DNA of 64,000 nt from Thuidium tamariscinum (GCA_947034885.2 OX344752.2:12710001-12774000), one strand, 5' to 3'; counted from the stretch's first letter, positions 22,896 to 34,429 are shown. Numbers and translations: made by a program. Notes: a model not told the origin generated them from the sequence alone.

Positions 22896-23085
22896 CTTTA
22901 CAATGCATAATTCTAATGCAAGTACCACTTCTACAATGTAAAATCCATTTTCATGGGGTGAAAAGTCACCATGCACGAATATCCTTCTACTCGGTCGTCA
23001 AGGTATGTTGTGTGGTCAAGTTGGTATTGCAAGCTCTGCCACCATTGGAGACTAGGTCGTGATTGGAGGCAAGGTGGAGGTCTCC
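22896..23085 (-). pseudogene. Dead exon with intact GTAAG donor
   Basis: The minus frame reads PMVAELAIPT, TGA, PHNIP, TGA, RPSRRIFVHGDFSPHENGF, then YIVEVVLALELCIVK and ends exactly at AAAG|GTAAGTGC, a perfect plant 5' splice site. The two TGA codons are one C-to-T change from CGA, and an upstream TAG could come from CAG. I do not recognise the protein. It is the best evidence for a spliced host-type gene on this strand. Confidence 0.45.
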
Positions 23086-23150
23086 AATTATATCCATGTT
23101 ACTTTTGGGTTTTAATTGCAACAAAAAAATGGAGTCATATCTAGTATTAA

Positions 23151-23368
23151 CACTAGAAGAATCCCTTGTTTATCTAGACATGGGTTGTCTAACTTGACAC
23201 TGTTTACCTAGACGTTCAATGTAGAAACCTCATGTTTTTTTGTCATTGAAGATGTTACAGTGGACGTCAATGTTGACAAAAAAATATGAAGTTGCTACAT
23301 TGAACGTCTAGGTAAACAGTGTCAAGTTAGACAACCCATGCCTAGATAAATAAGGGATTCTACTAGCG
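23151..23368. mobile_element. CACTA-type MITE, TSD TAA
   Basis: The 218-bp inverted repeat starts CACTAGAAGAATCCCTTG and ends AGGGATTCTACTAGCG, where one terminal base has changed from T to C. It is flanked by TAA on both sides. Inner blocks GTTGTCTAACTTGACACTG and GTTTACCTAGACGTTCAATG are perfectly mirrored. Confidence 0.88.
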
Positions 23369-23890
23369 TAATACAACGGGGGATTACACTAGTTTTCCTG
23401 CCATTTTTAATTGGGAGTGGCAAACGCAAATGGTTGCCCTACAAAACATTGAAAGACCTGTTGTGAAGGAGTCATTGATTGAAGAAATTGGCAGAATGGA
23501 GCTCTTTGCAGATGAAGGTTATTGAGCTATTGTTATTCTTCCTACTTTTTGAATTCTTACCAAATTTTTTTTTTTGAAACATACAATCTTTAGGGACCGT
23601 AGTTATACAAATGTGTTGAAGAATACATTGCGAGGGGTTCCATCAAGAAGAAAGGCTATTTTCATGCCAAGTATTAAACCCGTAACCTCTCCATTCAATT
23701 TTGGTGCCTTTCCGCCATCATCTAGTAGTTTAGAGTCATCTTCAACCAATTTTAGTAGACTTTTGAATACAAGGATTTGGAAGATCAGTGTAGAGTGTTT
23801 TAGTAGAGAATTCTACTTGCATTACTATAACCAATATGAAGGACTATGATTTCAAGAAATCAGGGTAGAGTTGTAGAATGTGGATAGATC

Positions 23891-24120
23891 ACCATGGGCA
23901 CAAGATTAAAACTAAAGTGAGACCAAATTTTTATCACCCAATACGATTTTCTCAAGCAATTTTAAAATGTGATCAGTATTGAAAGGACAATTGACAGTTC
24001 CAATCCCCATTCCATTCAATGGCAGTATACATTTGGTCAAGTAATGCTTACACCACTTGCAAATTCAAGGCCATCAGAGCGTATGAATAGGTTATAGTTG
24101 GAGAAGGGATTAGTCCTTAA
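23891..24120. repeat. Dispersed repeat, copy 2
   Basis: Direct match to 15832-16062, with about one change every five bases by eye. Nothing further can be said about its nature. Confidence 0.7.
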
Positions 24121-24756
24121 TCAAGGTTGTCTTATTGGACATATTTTTGGATTTTGGTATCATGGAGGACGTTCGACATCACGTCTTGTACTAAATAATA
24201 TATTGCTACCCTGTCACAACTTGTTGAGTAACACTTTAAGGTTTTGAAATTTTCTACCCTACAAGAGTATAGGTAGTTGATGTAGAAAATCAAGCCTATG
24301 TCAACTAGGGTGACAACGGGTCAAGGCACATGTAGGTTAGGTTAGGGTGACTTCAAGAAAAGGGAGACCATGGATGAATGAAGAGGCAACTAGGGGAGGA
24401 CACTTCCCGTTTTTTTAATAACCTACGTGCGACGGAAGATAGGGTACATTTAAATAATCTTGGGTAAAATTTATAAGAAATTTATATATAAATTAGGTGT
24501 CATTAAAAAGGCAAAGTGTTTTAAAAATAAAATAGGGATGATAATATGGCTGATAGGGTAAAATAGGGGCTCTTTTAATGTTGTCAAGTAATGATTACAA
24601 GTAATTGATAGCCCCCCTAAAAATACCCCACCGCCGCACGTGGGTCTCCCAAATACACAAGAAGTGTCCTCCCTATGAGAGGCAACTATGGTTGAAGGGA
24701 GACAATGGGTGGATGAAGGGGTGAAGGGGCAATTGCGAGTGAAAGGGCAAGCCAGT

Positions 24757-25133
24757 GAAAGGACCCACTGGTGATAAAGAGGACCGCTGGTGATAAAGAT
24801 GTGATTGAGAGTGAAGAGGTTGCAAGTAGTGAAGAGGCGACTAAGGATGAAGGGCAACCTTGGGTGAAAAGAGGTTGTAGGTAGGTAAAGGGACATTTCA
24901 AGTACGAAAGAACCCAATCTCTTTTAAATCTAGTCTTCTTTAATAAAGCAATGAAAGGACCCGCTGGTGATAAAGAGGTGATTGAGAACGAAGAGGTTGT
25001 AAGTAGTGAAGAGGCGACTAAGTGTGGATGAAGGGCAACCTTGGGTGAAAAGAGGTTGTAGGTAGGTAAAGGGACATTTCAAGTACGAAAGAACCCAATC
25101 TCTTTTAAATCTAGTCTTCTTTAATAAAGCAAA
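24757..25133. repeat. 196-bp tandem duplication
   Basis: 24757-24952 and 24953-25133 are adjacent direct copies, both running from GAAAGGACCC to AATAAAGC. They are nearly identical in the last 110 bases (GGGCAACCTTGGGTG to TCTTTAATAAAGC), with small indels in the first half. Open minus frames across the unit are a by-product. The segment before it (24640-24757) is built from related GAAGGGGYRA phrases. Confidence 0.88.
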
Positions 25134-25479
25134 AATTACAAAAATTAAGTGAACCAACATAATTAGTATAGCAAAATGTTAAATCCTACCAATGAAGTGG
25201 CCCTAATAAGGTAGATTTACTTTTTTGAAAAAACAAGAATTTTTTATTTTTGCAAATAATGTTTTTTGCAAATTCTGGATTCAAATTTCTAATCAAAGAT
25301 TTTGAATTAGGTAGGAGAGGTCTTAAATATACTAGGAAGAGGTCTTAAATTTTTTTTGATTAGATACAATACAAAATAGGAAGTTTTTTTTTAACTTTTA
25401 ACCCTAAGAATCCAAAATCCACCCTATTGGGCTTATACCATGGTTAGAATTTAGCATCTTGCATTAGTATAAATCTTTA

Positions 25480-26452
25480 GAAATTGCCAATAATATGCAA
25501 GAAAATACTTACTTAGATCTTTGTCTTTTATTTATTTTTATTATAAGTATAAACATGACAAATAACACACGATTATAGAGAGTCTTTGAGAATTGTAAAA
25601 TATAAAAAGTAAATTTTTTATTTTTTCAATCTTCATTTTTTATTTTTTAAATTGCAATGACAAATAAGTCATCATTAGAAAGACTCTTAAAGAATTGCAA
25701 TAATTAAAAGTTAAAGTTTTTACTTGATTCTTCATTCTTTATTTTTAATTTTTAAACCAACATAGCAAATAATATTTGAATAGGATGAGTCATTGAGATT
25801 GCAAAGATTGCAAAAATTAAATAATAGAGTTCTAATTTGAATCTCCATCTAGTAGTTTTATTCATAGAATCACATTGATAAATAATCCATGATTAGAGTC
25901 AAAAAAATTAAAACAAGAAAATAAAAAAGGTCTTATTCAAATATTCACCGTTATTTTCTTCAAATAAATGTAACAAATAATCCATGAAAAAGGTGATTCT
26001 TTGTTAATTGCAAAATATAATTGGATACATTCTTACTTCAATCCCCCTACATATATATGTATTTTTGAAAGTGACAAATAACACATGAATAAGATTACTG
26101 ATTAATAGTTAGAAAAAACAAATAGGAGATTCTTACTTAAATCTCTACCTTTCATTTTCTATCTTTAAAATCAAGATGAGAAGCTTTACAAAATTATTAA
26201 GGCTTCTTAAAATTGAAAATATTACATGGAGTACTTTTTGATCAATTTCACACATTTTATTTCAAATTTTAAAATCAACATGATTAATAATACAATAATG
26301 GAATGAATTCTTGAAAACTTCAAAAATTATAGGAATGAGATTTTACTTAAGACTTTCATCTATTATTTTTTATTTACAAAATCAAATTGACAAAAAAACT
26401 CATCATTAGAAGGAATTTTGGAGAATTGTAAAAAATAAATCAAAATACTTAT
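25480..26452 (+). repeat. Diverged tandem satellite, about 100-bp unit
   Basis: The phrase GACAAATAATNCATGATTAG recurs at about 25558, 25649, 25767, 25878, 25971 and 26073, that is every 91-118 bases. Between occurrences the order is TTTGAGAATTGCAAAAA, then AATAGNNAGTTCTTACTT, then AAATCTCCACCTTT. The units are strongly diverged. The same unit fills 27650-29350, 31795-32740, 34735-35345 and 42560-44420. Confidence 0.75.
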
Positions 26453-26456
26453 TTAA

Positions 26457-27635
26457 CCCCTAAAGCCCTAAACTGCATTTTTTGGCAATATAACAATTTT
26501 TGGCATCTCACTACAAATGGAGTTTAAAATTTTTTTCTTTGAACTTTTCACACAACATGTGACCAAAGGAGTATCTTTAAGTCCCAACAATCTTCATAAC
26601 TTTTGACTACTCGGTTAAAAAGTTATGAAATGATATGTTGTTTCCTTTGAACAGCAAGCACTGTGGGCAACCAAAAAAACTTCTTTAAGAACTTCATTTT
26701 TAAGAAATAAAAATTTGAAATTTTTTTATTAGATTTCTATTTATGTGAAAATATTTGAATCAAAATATTTGAATATTTTGATAAATGAATCAAAAGTTAT
26801 AAAGAATTTTAGTTTGGGGTAGCTTATAGAATCTGTACTCTACAAGAAAGTTTGAAATTCTTTATTCAATTCAATTTTTAATATTAAAAAATTGGGTGAA
26901 GATTGTTTATTATAATATTTTCACCATTGGCATTGGCATTTTTCATTTTTATAAATAAATTATTCACAATTTAGTATTTTCAAGCATTTTCTACTTCTTT
27001 CTGTTAACTATTTTTTTCCTGTATGTTGTACAATTCCAAATGATTTGAAATTGTTTGAGCATATAGACAACTTGAATTTTTAAATCCATTCAAAGAGTAA
27101 CCATCATTTTGAGTATTTTTTGAAACAAATGTAACCTTGTGAAGTGTAGCTTCCCAAGTTTTTGCAAGGATTAAAAAAGGATTTTTGCTAGTTCAAATGT
27201 TAATATCTTGCAATCTATACAATGGAAATTTTTGAAATTTTTTCTACATCTTTTCAAACCATCTAACTACAAGATCCTATGGTTAAATATGTCAAAAAAT
27301 GTTTTGTTCAAAAAACTTGCACTTGTATTAGGAATCATAGTTTTGAAGTGGTTTTGATGGAAACATCTAGACAAAAATCCAACGATGCTAATATGTGAGT
27401 ATAAAAGTGTGAGCCTATGAACTTTGAGCCTAAGTATAAGTAAGTATCCTACACTCATTGAAGGTGTTTATAACATAAACACCTATAATATAGGTGTTTA
27501 GAACAAAAATACACTATAACCATTGAGGTGTCTATAATATAGACACCTATACCATAGGTTTATAGAATTCTAAGCTCATAGGCTCATACTTTCTATGCTC
27601 ACATGCTAGCAACCATGGTCAAAAACCTTTAGGGA
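26457..27635. mobile_element. piggyBac-like non-autonomous element, TTAA-flanked
   Basis: The element starts CCCCTAAAGCCCTAAAC and ends AAAAACCTTTAGGGA, with TTAA at 26453-26456 and 27636-27639. The inside matches the 40217-41162 copy in opposite orientation (TAAGATCCTRCGGTT-like, TGCAAGAT and TTCATAACTTTTGACT blocks). TTAA duplications with CCC-starting ends are the hallmark of piggyBac. No transposase is present. A second element is nested at 27388-27609. Confidence 0.65.
27388..27609. mobile_element. hAT-like MITE nested in the previous element
   Basis: The ends are CTAATATGTGAGTATA and the inverse of CTAGCATGTGAGCATA. The flanks CAACGATG and CAACCATG form an 8-bp duplication with one mismatch, the length typical of hAT elements. 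The interior has a second inverted motif, AGGTGTTTATAAC / ATAGACACCT. It has no coding capacity. Confidence 0.62.
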
Positions 27636-27649
27636 TTAAGCTAGTGCCA

Positions 27650-29350
27650 TCCTTTATTTTATTTTATAAATTCAAATGAATGTGGCAAATAATATATGAT
27701 TACAATGATTATTTCATAATTTAAGAAGATATATAGATATGTTCTTACTTCAATCTCCATCCTTCATTTTTTGTTTTTAGAATGGATATAGTAAGCAATT
27801 CATAATTAGGAATCTTTGAAAATTGTAAAAATTAAAAAGAGAAGTTTTTATTTAAATCATCATCATTTACTTTGTAGTTCTAATATTAAAGTGATAAGTA
27901 ATTCATGATTAGGAAGAGAAGAAGAATTGCAAAAAATTAAAAAAAATAACAATCCTCTTAGAAATATGCACTCTTTGTATTTAGCCTTTTAATCAAATAA
28001 ATCATTCAAATTTAGGAGAAGTTTTGAAGAATTGCAAAAAATATATAGGAAGGTTCTTTCTTAAATCTTTATTCTTTGTTATATATTTATGTTATTAACC
28101 CAACAAATGATTTATAATTACAGAGGCTCTAAAAAAATAGTCTAAAATTTTATAAAAAATCCTTACATGAAAATTGCCATCCTCTATGTTTCATTTTCAG
28201 AGCTATTTCACAAATGATTCATTAGCACGTTCTAAAATGAATATGACAAATGATTCATAACTAGGACGACTCTTACAAAATTGCCGAAATTTGATAGGAA
28301 ATTTTGTATTTAAATCTTCATCTAATACATTATATTATTGAATGAAATATGAAAAATAATACTTTCATATTATAAATGATTGAAAACTGAGAAAAAAAAA
28401 TCTTAATTGCATCTTTATCAATTTTTTTAATTTTTAGATCAACAGAAGAAAACATTCAAAGTTAGGAGGACTCTTTGAAGATTGAAAATTAGAATGTTAT
28501 GAGGAAGTTTGTAATTTAATCTCCACCTTTTACATTATTTTATGTAATCAAAATGACAAACTCTTCATAATTATAAAGAGTCTTTAAGAATTTCAAAAAA
28601 TAAATAGAGAAGTTCTTCTTTAGATTTCTACACGTTAATTTGAATATTAAATAATTTGATAAGTAATACTTTAGAGAGGATGATTTTTTAAGGATTCTAA
28701 AAGTAAATTATAGTAATCTCATATTTAAATCTCCACCCTTTGCTTCTTATTTATAAAAGTTTAGTTAAGAATAATTCATAGCTAAATAGACTAATGGAGA
28801 CTTAAGTTACTACAAAAAATAAAATAAAGGTCTTACAAACTTTTGTGTTTTAATGTAAAAACCGTTGTACCAAATAGTATATAAGTAGCATGATTTTTTG
28901 AGAATTATACAAAAAAAAATAGGTAAGCTCTTATTTCTTTCTTTGTTTGATATTTTTTTTTGGTCAATGTAAATGTGACAATTAATATATAAAAAAGATG
29001 GTTCTTTTAAAATCACAAAAATAAAATAGAGAATTTTTATGTTAATCTCCCCCCTTTATTATTAATATTAGAAGACAACAAAGACAAATAGCTTATGATT
29101 AGTAGAACAAGGAAAGAATTGCATGAAAAATTTAAAAGAAAAATTTCTTACATAATTCACCACCCTTATTTTATATTTATACATTCATAGTGAAAAATCA
29201 ATTATGACTTAGAAGAGTTTTTGAAAGCTACAACAAATAAATAGAAAAATTCTTAATTAAATCTCTATCCTAAACCTTTGATTTGGATGATGATTCTTTG
29301 AAAATCTCAAAATAAATGAATCCTAATTTAAATCTTTACATACATTAACT
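27650..29350 (+). repeat. Diverged tandem satellite, continuation
   Basis: The same roughly 100-bp unit as at 25480 continues in the same orientation after the inserted element, with about 16 units. GCAAATAATATATGATTAC, AGTAATTCATGATTAGG and GACAAACTCTTCATAATTA are successive versions of the key phrase. No gene is visible in it. Confidence 0.72.
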
Positions 29351-29623
29351 TTGAAAGAGATTTGTCTTTTCATCTCTTTTGAATTGCCCCTTCCATGGTT
29401 GCTACACATGGTTGCTTCACCTTGTAGACCTCCATGCGTCCCTTGGGGAATAAAACTCTTAAAGTAGATTGACCTTTTCTTTACACATCCAAATCCACTC
29501 CTTCAAGGAAAAAACGCCTTCAAAAACATTGTCTTCTTCTATTTTTTATAGTCCCTTTTTCAAGGGATAAATGACCTTCTAAGCACAAGTTCTTTTCTCC
29601 TATATATATTGGTGGTGCTATTT

Positions 29624-29798
29624 CACTACAAGAGAATGGGGTCTTTTAAGTAGTGTCCTAGACATCATGTCTTTTAAGTAATGTCTTTTAATGTGTCTTT
29701 TAATAAAATTTTACTAAAAAGACTGTCTTTTCAGTAAAATTTTGCTTAAAAGACACATTAAAAGACATTACTTAAAAGTTTTGTAGTGTCTTGTAGTA
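29624..29798. mobile_element. CACTA-type MITE, right arm shortened, TSD TTT
   Basis: It starts CACTACAAGAGAATGGGGTC and mirrors around AAAATTTTACTAAAAAGACTG. The right arm lacks the segment corresponding to the CCTAGACATCATG block and ends CTTGTAGTA, one base off the expected terminus, followed by TTT as on the left. It is clearly the same family as 33130-33332, which keeps both arms. The right limit is uncertain. Confidence 0.72.
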
Positions 29799-30588
29799 TT
29801 TTGTGAGCCTATGAGCCTGTAAGCCTAGAATTTTTGGTGAAATTTTTTATGATTTTTAGGATGTAGACCTATTTTTGTACTTTAAGAATTTAGGATTTTT
29901 ATAGTTAGTAATTCCCTTGTCGGATTTGAAATTGTGACTTTCAAATTTTTTTTATATTTTTTTAATTTCAATTGTTTTTCAATAGTTTTTTCAATCCTTT
30001 TTTTTATTTTTCAATTTTCTTGTGCAACTCCATCACCCTCCAAAACCCTTCTTGACATTGAGAGGGATTTTGGAGGTAGAGGCTTTGGAGCTCTCAAAAA
30101 AAAATTCATTTTTTTTCATTTTTTTTGCAACTATGTCACTAGTCCATTTTTTTGCAACTTTTTAGCCTTCACACCCTTCTCTCAATACCAAGAGATCAAT
30201 TTGAGGGCAATAAAGTCACAAGAATTTTTTTTTTGGCAACTCCATCACCCTACAAAAGCCCTTGTTGGATTTTGGATTTTGGACCTCAAAAAAAAATTCA
30301 AATTTTTTTTGGAAGGTATTGAGAGGCCCTTTGGAGATAGTAGGGTTTGAAATTTTAAAATATGTTAACCAAACTTCCACGGTCATAGGTCCACAATCAT
30401 GGGGCTGAGATTTTACTATAAATAGATTTTTTTTAAATGACTTTGCTTCTTTTTTCTCTTGGCCTAAAAAATTCGAAGTTTTTTTTGGTTAAATCTTTGG
30501 GCTCACAAAACCTACACTGATAGCTCACAAAACCTACACTGATAGCTCTCAAACTCATGCCTTTAGGCTCACAAACTAGCATCGTTGC
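29799..30588. mobile_element. Possible hAT-like element, ends TTTGTGAGCC
   Basis: The left side has TTTTGTGAGCCTATGAGCC and the right side AGGCTCACAAACTAG followed by CATCGTTG, similar to the ends of 27388-27609. Inside are T-rich stretches with a plus-strand open frame at 29934-30350, whose peptide is mostly phenylalanine and is not a convincing gene. A target duplication on the left is not recognisable, so the limits are tentative. Confidence 0.4.
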
Positions 30589-30589
30589 C

Positions 30590-31790
30590 TATATATAGCC
30601 GCCTCCGACCACCCATAGTCACTTCATCCACAATTCCACATGCGGCCCTTGAGGGAAAAAAATGTTCTTCAAGCACAAGTTCTTTATCCCACACATAGTC
30701 ACTCACCACCTACAATTACCTCATTCTATGCACCCATTAAGGGGAAAAAAACATCCTTCAAGCACATGCTCATTTCTCCTACGCAAGGTTGCCCTTTAAA
30801 GGCAAAAAAATGACCTTCAAGCATAAATTCATTTTTCCTATGCATAATCACCCACCACCCACGGTCGCTTCATCTCCATACACTCCTTGAGGAAGAAAAA
30901 TGACCTTCAAGCGCAAACTCTTTTTTCCTATGCGTGGGTGCTCTACTACACGTAGTTGCCCACCACCCATAGTTGCTTCATCTTCAAATGCCCCTTAAGG
31001 GAATAAAATGATCTTCAAGTACAAGGGCATTTTTCATGTGCGTAGTTGCCCTAGTACGCATGGTCGCCCACCACCCACAATCACCTTTTGAAGGACAAAA
31101 AAATGACCTTCAAGCACAAGGTCATTTTTCCTATGTGTGGTTGTCCTACAACACATGGTCTCCCACCACCCACGGTTGCTTCATCACCATGTGCCCCTTA
31201 AGAGAGAAAAATGGCATTTAAGCACAAGGTCATTTTTCCTATACATAGTTGTTCCCCACCCATGGTTGACCCTTAGGGAAAAAAATGACCTTCAAGCACA
31301 AACTCTTTTTTCCTATGCACGATCGCCCTACTACTCACGGTCTCCTACCACTTGCGGTCACTTCATCTCCACACACCCTTTGAGGGAGAAAAATGACCTT
31401 CAAGCACAAACTCTTTTATCCTATGTGTGGTCGCCCTACATCATGCAGTCTCCCACCATCCGTAGTAGCCCTTTGAAGGGGGAAAAACGACCATCAAGCA
31501 CAAACTCTTTTTTCTAATGCGCAATTGCCCACTAGCTAAGGTCATCCCTTAAAGGGGGGGGGAGGGGGGAGGGGGGGGGATGACCTTCAAACACAAAATC
31601 ATTTCTCTTGTATGCGATCTCCCTACTACATGCAGTGGCTTACCAACCGTGGTCACTTCATCTCTATGTGTCCTTTGATGAGGAGGGGAGTGACCTTCAA
31701 GCACAAGCTCATTTCTTCTATGTATAGCCGCCCTACTACGCGCAATCGCCTCCACCATGGCATACATCCTTTGAAGGAAAAAATATAATT
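30590..31790. repeat. Minisatellite on GACCTTCAAGCACAA, 12 units
   Basis: The key phrase appears near 30661, 30751, 30811, 30902, 31009, 31106, 31213, 31286, 31396, 31490, 31581 and 31692, spaced 60-111 bases. Between copies come CTATGCGTRGTYGCCCTAC, CACCCACGGTYGCTTCATC and CCCTTTGAGGGAAAAAAATG. Related units lie at about 29380-29620, before the inserted elements. Plus frames repeating REKNDLQAQ are open because the repeat is. The array replaces the satellite unit found on both sides. Confidence 0.85.
31554..31579 (+). repeat. Guanine tract, possible G-quadruplex
   Basis: A run of guanines interrupted only by three single adenines, 26 bases, in otherwise AT-rich DNA. Four or more G-tracts of at least four guanines with one-base loops meet the usual quadruplex pattern. 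It sits inside a minisatellite unit. Confidence 0.8.
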
Positions 31791-31794
31791 TATT

Positions 31795-32740
31795 TAGAAT
31801 GAATCTTTGGAAATTGCAAATAATTTTAGGTATGTTTTTATTTGAATGTTTGTCTTTTATTTATTATTTTAAATATTAAAGTGAAAAATAGTATATAATT
31901 ACAAAGAATCTTTGAGAATTACAAAATGTAGGAGGTGAAGTCCTTATCTAAACCTTTACTTTATATTTAAATCAACATGACAAATGAATCATAACTAGGA
32001 AGATACAAAAATTGCAAAAATTAGAAGTTAAAATTTTACTTAACTTTCTATCCTATATTTTGAGTTCTTAAATCAATGTATGTCAAATAATATTTGATTA
32101 GAATGGATCATTAAGAATTGCAAGAAAAAAATGAGGAAGAATTTAACTTAAACCTCTACCTACTAGTTTTTACTTACAAAATCAAAATCGACAAAAAATC
32201 ATAATTAGAGAGAGTCTAGGACCCAATTTAGAAAAATTGCAGAAAATAGATAGAAATTTTTTTATTGAAATGCCCACATGTTATATTTTTAATTTTACAT
32301 GGCAAATAACACATGAAAAGGATTATTCTTTGCAAACCTACAAAATATTATTGAATCTATTCTTAGTTTTTTACTCCAATCTCTCCCATTTATTTTTGAA
32401 AAAAATCAAAACAAAAATAATACATGAGTGGGATGATTAATCAATTGAAAATTGAAAAAAATAAATAGAAAAATTCTCAAGTTCTTATTGAAATTTTCAC
32501 CTTTTATTTTTTATTTTAAAAATCAACATGATAAATTATTCAAAATTAAAAGACTCTTTAAAAATTAGAGAACAGCAAAAAAAATGTTTTAATTAGTCTT
32601 ACACCATTTATTTCTATCTTTAAATCAATGTGACCATTAATGTATGAATAGAATGAATTTCTTAAGAATACAAAATATAAATGGAAGAGATCTTACTTAA
32701 AACTTCTACCCATGTTATTTATAGTGATTGATAAATGAAT
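31795..32740 (+). repeat. Diverged tandem satellite, continuation
   Basis: About nine more units of the 100-bp satellite in the same orientation, for example GACAAATGAATCATAACTAGG near 31978. The block starts where the minisatellite ends and fades out near 32740. Confidence 0.7.
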
Positions 32741-33129
32741 CTGGACCCACCCCCCCTCTAGAAAATAAAATACTAGCCATGGATTATGAATCTCCTCCAT
32801 TTCAATTGTAAATTTTTTCATTGATGGAAAAAATAGTTGTTGATGAGGGTTGCGATGAGATAGAAACGGTCACAAAACAATATCGAATGACACAATAGGG
32901 TATGTAGATTGGAATTTTTTTATTGTTTGCTTGCTTGCATCTATCTTTGAGTTTTCTTACTTACCATTTGCATATGTAACTTCATCATTGAGAGTTGTAG
33001 AAGTTCCCACCTTAGCAATTTCAAAGTCCTTCGTTTGGTTGTAATTTGGTGTTGGTCCATTTTGAATTTGTAAAAGTTTATGCATTTTCTACAGTTTGTG
33101 AAGATAGATGGAGTTGTCAATGTAAGCTT
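32741..33129. other. Spacer without a recognised feature
   Basis: The C-rich phrase CCACCCCCCCTC at about 32745 marks the end of the satellite. The short minus frames here show no domain. Confidence 0.4.
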
Positions 33130-33332
33130 AAGCTCAAGAGAAAGGGGTGTTTTAAGTAGTGTCCTAGACATCACGTCTTTTAAGTAATGTCTTTTAAGTA
33201 AGGTTTTAAGTAAAATTTTACTAAAAAGACTGTCTTTTTAGTAAAATTTTACTTAAAACCTTACTTAAAAGACATTACTTAAAAGACGTGATGTCTAGGA
33301 CACTACTTAAAACACCCCTTTCTCTTGTAGTG
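33130..33332. mobile_element. CACTA-type MITE, TSD CTT
   Basis: A nearly perfect palindrome: AAGAGAAAGGGGTGTTTTAA on the left and its mirror to CTCTTGTAGTG on the right, centred in AAATTTTACTAAAAAGAC. The left terminus is mutated in its first bases, but the flanking CTT duplication (33127-33129 and 33333-33335) is intact. Same family as 29624-29798. Confidence 0.87.
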
Positions 33333-33378
33333 CTTACATTACGAATGTTGAGGAATTTGTATTGTTCTTGATTGCAAA

Positions 33379-33585
33379 CACTAGAAGAAAACTGCGTTGA
33401 ATTCCATAAAAACGCGTCAGGTTGTTTGTGTTGAGTTCCCTGTTCAAAATGCAGTGGAAATGCAAAAAAACGCAGTTTTTTGCATTTTCCTGTGTTTCTT
33501 GAGTTTCCACTGCGTTTTGAACAAGGAACTCAACACAAACAACCTGACGCGTTTTTATGGAATTCAACGCAGTTTTCTTCTAGTG
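33379..33585. mobile_element. CACTA-type MITE, family 1, TSD AAA
   Basis: It starts CACTAGAAGAAAACTGCGTT and ends with the mirror CAGTTTTCTTCTAGTG, flanked by AAA. Arms contain GTTGAGTTCC and GACGCGTTTTTATGGAATTC. It is a sister copy of 401-628 and lies only 46 bases from a different CACTA MITE. Short open frames on both strands reflect the palindrome. Confidence 0.9.
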
Positions 33586-33979
33586 AAAAGAATATGGGAA
33601 CTGCTAAAATCTTGTTGAACTGCTTTGAAATTTTGTCATTAATGCTAATTATACATGATTCAATATTGCTTGCTAGGCGTTCAATTCAAGTTTTGTTTAG
33701 GGTTTGATCAATTAGAATTTAGAATTCATTCAAATTGAATGATTTATTTTAAATGTTTGACATTATAGCAAACTATAACTTTTTAACCAATGCTTTTGTT
33801 TCCTATATGTCTTTGTGAAATTTTGTTGAGACTAATGAAACTGCAAAGCTATGGAGATTCTCAAAGTGTTTGTAATACAAAACATCTATACACACATTGA
33901 GTTATCTATTGATCATGATTCATCATTTACATGAGTATTTTCTTAATTGTTGTATATATGAGTTTGTCATGTTTTCAAA

Positions 33980-34000
33980 CACTAGAAGAAAAGCATGTTG
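33980..34000 (+). mobile_element. Solo CACTA-type left end
   Basis: The sequence CACTAGAAGAAAAGCATGTT matches family 1 termini, but no inverse end follows within the next kilobase. The 128-codon plus frame at 33931-34317 runs across it and has no recognisable domain; I do not annotate it as a gene. Confidence 0.45.
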
Positions 34001-34429
34001 CTCATTGTGTGTTTGTAAACGCAGATTTTGCATTTTCAAATGGACAAAGAACAAAATTTAGCCAATGGTTTGTGTTCACTGCAACATGCATTTCCTCTAG
34101 AGAAATGATGTTCATTTTGTACATATTGTGTTGTGGCATCATAGACATGGTACTCCCCCTCTTACAGACCCTTAAAGTAGCAACTCAAAGAGGGGAAGAT
34201 TGCAACAAGACAAAAACAAAACATATTGTAGGCTTAGGAGTGCTACAAAAGAATTCATTTATTTTAAAAAGATGCCCTAAAAATGGCATTGGCAAAACCA
34301 AAGGAGCTAGACATTAGTGACTCAATATTGTAGTATTTTAATGACATGATGAATGGCACAAGCTCAAAGGAATGCACTTGTTTGACATGAATGTAGGCAA
34401 TATGATTAAAAAAAATTTGATGCTTTTAC

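Noticed and set aside
24471-25160. Minus frames of 71-148 codons with repeated SITSLSPAVLF and FTYLQPLFTQGCPSS
   Set aside because: They follow the 196-bp tandem duplication and related phrases; the repeat explains the open frame.
29934-30350. 138-codon plus frame rich in phenylalanine
   Set aside because: T-rich low-complexity DNA without stops; no domain and no gene context.
33931-34317. 128-codon plus frame
   Set aside because: It crosses a MITE terminus, and composition and content show no protein family; probably chance.
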